A stretch of 64,000 nt of DNA from NCBI RefSeq assembly GCF_001540865.1, contig NC_033622.1, forward strand, positions 13,894,797-13,958,796, written 5' to 3'. The notes beneath the pieces are model-generated. The model worked only from the letters and a program-made list of their open reading frames with translations. It ran no database searches and was not told the origin of the DNA. Below are positions 58,315-64,000 of this stretch, one piece after another. Source of the DNA: Ananas comosus. Lineage: Eukaryota; Streptophyta; Magnoliopsida; Poales; Bromeliaceae. The position numbers were made by a program, and so were the translations under genes. Position 1 is the stretch's first letter; every line of letters starts with the position of its first letter.

Positions 58315-61150
58315 CGAGTACGTTTTGATCTAAAGAAAGCGAGATGATTCTTTGACGCGAACTATATATCTTGCAATGCTTGATCGTGATTCTGCTGTGT
58401 TTGATTTTGTTCCTGCTTTTATTCATGATTCATGAACTTTCTGTTTGAAGGAAAAGATTGAGGAATTTGCCGAGTTTTTGCATCTGGAGAAGAAGGATTT
58501 AGGTGCTCTTATTCCAACTAACGTATCTGATCTGATTTTTTTTTTAAAAAAATTGAAACAACTTTCTATAATGCTCGTAATTTTTCTTTCTAGTACTTCT
58601 TTACAGTTCTAGCTGAATTTACCTGCAGGTAGCTAATTGATAAATGAACGAGAAGAAAAGGGTTTAGGTGTAATCGAAGTTCTAGAACTAGGTGATCTTT
58701 TCATCTGATGTGCTATTTGTGTTTGTGAATTTCAGGAAAGCCAATTAAAAAGTTTCCAGTTTCAAATAGTTTAGAGAGAGCTCTCTAGTCCAAACTCTAT
58801 ATGAATTCTGTGAATGATTCTATCTTAACATCACTTGTAGCCACGCAGGACAAGGGGAATTTATGTATTGTCCCCTTAGTGACCAACAATTGGAAATTTG
58901 TTTAATGATTTACCTGTATGGGTTCTCTAATCTCATCATGAGTTTGAGGCAAAACATTTTGCTTCTACTAGTTGATTGGCTTTGTTGTGTTTAATTACTC
59001 TGAAGATTATTTGATTTATGTGCTTCTTATGCTGGTGCTAGCGTGATGATAGTGTTATTACAGGGAAGTAAAATATATTCTCCGTCCAGGTGCACAAATT
59101 ATTGAGTTTATGGTGCCTCGTGAGTCTATTGGAATGCTGCTTCTCAACATTCTCAGATTTTAGTGGAATATTCTTCTTCCAGGTGTGCAAATAAAGTAAA
59201 TTCTTCTTCCAGCTGTGCAAATTATTGAGTTTGAGTTTATAGTGCCTCGTTAGTCTATTGAAATGCTGCTTCTCAACATTCTTAGATTTTGTAGAATACA
59301 TAAACTTTAATTCAAAAAAAAAGAGTATGGAATCAGAATCCGTAACTTTCTTTACATTTGAAGTTATTGGATCAAAATTGCCAAATATTATAACTTATCT
59401 GAATATCATCGAATATTTGCATTCTGCTGTTAGTTTTTGAACTCTTCAGGCATCCAATTGTGGGACTCAAACTTCAATTGGTTGTCTAGCTGTTTAATCT
59501 AGATTTGTATTTCGCTTTTGATGTGATGGATTTGTTCAAAATCCAAATATCTTGTTGGATTTCATACAAAACTGTTGGATTTTTTTTGTCTTATGAATTG
59601 TTTTGATTGATTCTTTTTGCTTTTCTGTTTTTCTTTTCTTACTTTAGTTTATAGCTGGGAACTTCTTATTTGGTTCCATAGAGAATATTTTATTGTTGCA
59701 ATGATAGGTCTTCTATTTCACTGCATAGTCTTGATGGTTGCACCATTGCATTGAAATTGTATTTGGAAAATGCTAATTAAATGAAGTGGTAGCAGCCTAC
59801 CATTTTCTCAAAAAAAAGAAAGGAAAGAAAATGTATTTGGAAAATGTGAAGTGCCAAAACCTTGCAGCGAGATAGCAAAAACTGGTCCTTTTGCCCATTT
59901 AAACTACATTATTATGTGTGAAGCATAGTGAACAATGAGATTGGAAAGGAGTCAGCAACGTCTAATACATAACAGGGCAAGGTAGTTGAAGATACGATTA
60001 AATTTTCTCTCTCTTTGCTTTCTCCAGAACAAATTATCTTGATAGATTTTCCATGTATTCTTCTTGCTATCATTGCGACTCCCTTATCTTATGTGTTTTC
60101 TGGCAAGGTGGGATACATTTCTTTCCTTAAAGTTTTTATTACGTGATAATGTAGTTCTTTTATAGTTGATCAACTCACACAATCAGTAGAGCAAGCCATA
60201 TGAATCTTAAACGAGATGAGCATAATAATGTAAGAGACATAAATGCTCTAGAAACTAGTAAGCATTCATCTGAATTACATCATTTTGTCTTTTGTTTAGT
60301 TTATTCTCGAATTTAGGTGCTTGAAAAAAATACTGTTTTGGTTGAAAGTTGTTAAAATAGACTCTGCACAAGAGAAGTTTAACTGTAAGTCGGAGTTTTC
60401 CCACAATTTTGTTTATCTCTTTGTTAAATTAGGCCCGTAGATTCTGTACAATATTCCAAATCTTTTAAACTAACAATTTTTGTTAGAGGGAGATCCATGT
60501 GGCTATTTCAAATATATCATGGTCTGGTCATAGAGATCGAAGACAAAAATTTACTTGACTCCTAAATTTAATTTGATCTTGTTTAGTTAAATAAATGAAT
60601 AACTGAAACGATCTGAATTATATAATTGTCATAAATGGCAACTAAGCTTCATGTATTCTAGAATGTCGGCACTCGTCTTCAATTGGCTGCAGCAAGTTAT
60701 TATGCAACAATATGCTTTACTTTTTTCTCTCTTGCTCTGGGTCTTTATTCGTCCATATAAGCTGATTTGTTATCATATACCAGGAGAGAAGAACATCGCT
60801 CTGATTTAACAATGAGGTATGTTTTGAGTCAGATATTTTATTATCATATGTAGAGCCTTCAATAAATACTACTTTTTTGCAGGCATGATTCAAAGCAAAT
60901 CTCCTTGTCCAGAGACAGGCGAGCTTGGTTTTGCTAATTTACAAACTTTGTGGACCATAACTTACATGCAAAGAGGTAGTCTAATTTGTTCATGCAAGGA
61001 TTTTGCAAGATACAGCCATCTCCTGTATGATTCCTAAACTGTAATACTTTTATCTGAAAAAACTAATTTTTATATGTTGCTTTTATTGTTTCTTTATTAA
61101 TTCGTTATGGTTATTTGTAGGACAGGTTGGACCCTAACAATTCAAATGGT
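58315..61150 (+). repeat. 227-bp repeat plus module 4, third copy
   Basis: A single 227-bp-type repeat with the open block KEKIEEFAEFLHLEKKDLGA, LIPTN at 58449-58523, ended by GTATCT. Module 4 follows, with blocks KPIKKFPVSNSLERAL (58739-58795), 60170-60257 and 60780-60940. Confidence 0.75.
59773..59832 (+). mobile_element. 60-bp retroposed tail with 14-bp TSD
   Basis: Flanked by a perfect GTATTTGGAAAATG on both sides (59759-59772 and 59833-59846). The insert is only AAATGAAGTGGTAGCAGCCTACC, then ATTTTCTC and an A-rich tract: the last 30-40 bp of the LINE/SINE family plus its tail. The equivalent site at 52236 is empty. Confidence 0.8.
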
Positions 61151-61195
61151 GTACCTAGTTAGAGGGTAAAGGTGTATTGGGAATCCCTTCAACAA

Positions 61196-61494
61196 TACGC
61201 TAGTTTAAAATGGCCACCTCCGCTCATTTTTATTTTTTTTCCCTTGCACCTCCTTAACTTTAATTTTTTGAAATTACATGATTTTATTTAATTAAAATTA
61301 TAAATTATATCAAATTTAATGCTTTGATTAATTTTTAGCGAATAAAGTAAACATTTAATGTCTAATATTTTAACAGAATTATTAAAATTTTAAAAAATAA
61401 ACTATCTAGAGTTAACTCGAATAAAAAAATTATAAGTTATGGAGGTGTTTATAAGTTAGGGCCCATTATTCTTTTATGGTGGCGTTCGGCTCAT
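61196..61494. mobile_element. MITE-like element, family 2, copy 2
   Basis: Same element and place as 49384-49682, inherited with the duplicated unit. Confidence 0.5.
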
Positions 61495-61689
61495 TAATTT
61501 CGACTTTTAAGCTATATAGTACCCTCTCAACTTTTAAGCTATTGCCATTGTATCCCTTCGCATCATTTCTCTGTTAGATATTATTATAAAATACAATACT
61601 AATATATGTTGATTTATGAAAATACTAAAATTGCCCTTTTTGGAAATGTAACGGAATGGGGTACAGCCAGGGTATTTTCTGTATTAATA

Positions 61690-64000
61690 TTTCATTCAAC
61701 ATTTCATTTTGTGTTCCGAAAGATAGTTGATAGGGAACTGACATGGTTTCAGTTTTTAAAGTTCAGCATGGCAAAGTAATAATGGTTATATAGTTAAGAA
61801 GAGTTTTCTGCATTTTAATTCTTCGTTTTCTTTTTTTAATTAGCGATACCAACTAGACGAGAATTGAAGTCTGTTTTTTTTGTTTTATTTGAGACTGAAA
61901 TTTCATCCTTTTTTGAGTGTCGTTGCTTGAAGATTTCTTAACTCCACCATATCACGTGGAGATCATTTTTGGCATGAGAGAGTACAAAGAGGAAACCTCG
62001 CAACAACAACTACTAAGGCACTCCATTTTCACGTGGCCACAACAAGGTATAATGCATCAAACACTCCTTGTTGCCCTTAGTCCTTAGTCACCTATTTAAA
62101 CTGATCTATTATGATATGCCAGGAGGGGTCTGATTATGTTTAAAAATGAGGGTAAGTTTTGAACTTTGGATCATATGTTTGTCAACAGTCGGCTAACTGT
62201 TTATCCTAATCATTAAATCTTTTCAATAAATTCCATTTTTTGTAGGCATACTTCAAACAGATCTCCTTGTTCAACTTGACGTAGAATTTGGACTTAATTT
62301 TTCCTAATTTAAAAACTTTGTGCACCTTAATTACAAGAAACCAAAGAATGCATTTACATGCAAAGAGGTAGTGGAACATGTTCATGCAAGGATCTTGCAA
62401 TACAACAGAAAACCCAAGGATCTTGCAAGCCGTCTGCTCTTGCTGAATAATCTTTTATGATGTCATCAAGACAACATAGGTATATCTGCCAGTGGGTTTT
62501 ATGTTCTCTTTGCATTTGAAGTTATTTTGGGCTGAAATTGCCAAATTTTTTATTTAATTATCCACATCAAATTTTTGCATTCTGCCATTGGTTTGAACTC
62601 TTCTGGCATCCAATTATGGGACTCGAGCTCCAATTGGCTATTTACCGTTTTGGTCTAGATTTATATTTTACTTTTGAAGCGATGAATTTGTTCAAAACCT
62701 GAACTTCCTTGTTGGATTTCATGTAAAACTTGATTTTTTTTTCTTATGAACTATTTTGATGGACTTTTGGGTTCTTATTTTTCTGTGTTTTTACAGCTGA
62801 GAACTTTGAGAGGTGGTGGTTGATCTCAATTCAGAGATGTATTAAATTAAATACAAAATTATTGTTTGGTTTCATGTAAAATATTTTATTGTTGAAATGA
62901 TAGTTCTTCCTTTTAATTGCAGAGTCGTTGATGGTGGCACCATTGCCCCAAGCTTTAGGGGAGAAAATGTGGAGGTTTTTAAAAATGTAATTTGAAAACG
63001 TGAAGCGCCAAACCCTATAGCTAGATAGCATGAACAGATTATCTTTCCAGTTTTAACAAATCACGAGACTTGCAAATTGAATTTTCGAAAGTGAGGTTCC
63101 AAAAAATTTAGTACCCTCCATCTGTACTCCAGGTAAGTTCATTAGTAAGTTCCTCAGATTTCTCTATTATATTTGAAGATTTCGTATTCTGCTGAACGTC
63201 ACCAGAATACAAAAATAAAATCATAAAAATGATTTTGTGTGAAATTTTTAGATATCATTTTGATCACGTCTCATGGATATATGTCATTGCAGTTGCATCA
63301 GTTATCATCGCATATTTTTTCAGTTTTAATAATGCTTGACTGTGGTATCCTCATGTTTCTGAATTCTGATAGGATCTTCTTGACATTTGATGAAAACATG
63401 GCTAGAATTTCACAAAAGGACTTGCCACTTTATTTTTGTCATTATCCTATTATGATGCCGTAGACCAAAATTCCCAGTTAACTGTTCATACTTGCACACG
63501 AATTAATATACACATAAGAAACCCTATTCAAAATCACTGATTGGACATCTTTGCTTTGGAACAAAACAATTAGAATGAGGCTAGATAATATTAGAAATGA
63601 CATCAGAATATTTTCCCTTGAGTTTGTATTCTTGGAATTAGCTTACTATGTGTCCTACATAGGTAATAATAAAATGAAGTTTGGTGTTTGAAATGCATGC
63701 GAAATAGTATAATTTTAAGTTTGCAGTGCTTGATATTTGGGCAAGGTACTAATAGGGATTAGAACACATGAGAATTTTATCACAGAAATCATTAATAACA
63801 TTTTTATTATTTGATCCCTTCTGACATGTGGATTGGTCATCAACCATCATGCTCATGTTAGTGTACTTTATAAACTCACAAGTCAGAGAGCAACTTTATT
63901 ATGTAATAGTTTGTTGCGTGACAAAGTATTTGCCAACCATCATGTTTCAGTTTTCTGATCTTTTGATGTGTTTATATATCAGCCTAAGTGGAACATTGGT
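61690..64000 (+). repeat. Downstream module, second copy, cut by the window edge
   Basis: Matches 49990-53120 up to the edge of the window with a 0.8-kb gap near 62415. No complete gene. A 74-codon frame at 63239-63463 has no recognised domain. Confidence 0.65.

Larger units (their letters stand above)
23425..64000 (+). repeat. Large tandem array of degenerate gene-like units, continuing past the window
   Basis: Long stretches recur in the same orientation with about 85-95% identity by eye. Module 1 (promoter plus first introns): 23425-25430 and 33181-35140. Module 2: starts at about 25432, 29366, 35143 and 36403. Module 3 (second promoter type): 32440-32830, 39585-40120 and 57920-58315. Module 4: 40800-43480, 46690-49330 and 58575-61150. 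Module 5: 43510-46370 and 53640-57640. A further module: 49990-53590 and 61690-64000. Short blocks within the modules have splice-like borders and open frames, separated by T-rich introns. I do not recognise the ancestral gene. Boundaries are approximate because they were read by eye. Confidence 0.85.

Noticed and set aside
1..64000. CRISPR arrays, bacterial operons or phage genes
   Set aside because: The sequence is clearly plant nuclear DNA with spliced genes; the repeats are not short spaced palindromes with unique spacers.

Overview
The window looks like nuclear DNA from a flowering plant, most likely a monocot. Coding exons are very GC-rich (pectinesterase, glutaredoxin-like gene) and sit in AT-rich intergenic DNA. 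Introns are T-rich with GT/AG ends, and the sequence carries LINE, SINE, hAT, LTR and MITE insertions. I cannot fix the species. Two isolated N bases (about 13985 and 18593) mark assembly uncertainty.

Region 1 (about 1-23.4 kb) is gene-bearing. It holds a two-exon pectinesterase with an inhibitor pro-domain (+, 2568-4396), a three-exon HD-Zip class I transcription factor (-, 8901-10135), a single-exon myristoylation-motif glutaredoxin-like protein (+, 18049-19455) with an internal out-of-frame duplication, and a four-coding-exon RRM protein of the BPA1-like family (-, 20243-22170) with an intron in its 5' UTR. Exon junctions of the three spliced genes were read base by base and keep the frame. 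The genes are separate plant transcription units with no operon-like coupling. Between them lie a probable solo LTR, a 5'-truncated LINE with perfect target-site duplications (TSDs) that itself carries a smaller nested insertion, two TSD-flanked tRNA-type SINEs, a possible third SINE and a MITE. The SINEs and the LINE share the same 3' tail, a short GGTAGC/GCTACC hairpin before poly(A).

Region 2 (about 23.4-64 kb, running off the right edge) is a large degenerate tandem array. Modules of 2-4 kb recur in the same orientation two to four times. Two promoter/first-exon types recur (TATAAATA at 23829 and 33514; TATATAA at 32483 and 39634, decayed at 57965). Short exon-like blocks with good splice sites recur between long T-rich introns. 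Some blocks stay open in all copies, others have stops or shifts. I do not recognise the parent gene or genes. The best-preserved piece is a three-exon 3' end (43864-43919, 45116-45162, 45462-45531) that splices in frame to a stop. Insertions in the array include a complete non-autonomous hAT element (55988-57193, 8-bp TSD), two MITE families, a 60-bp retroposed tail (59773-59832) and a 1.19-kb insertion carrying exons of another, membrane-protein-like gene (25631-26818). These make good markers for ordering the duplications.
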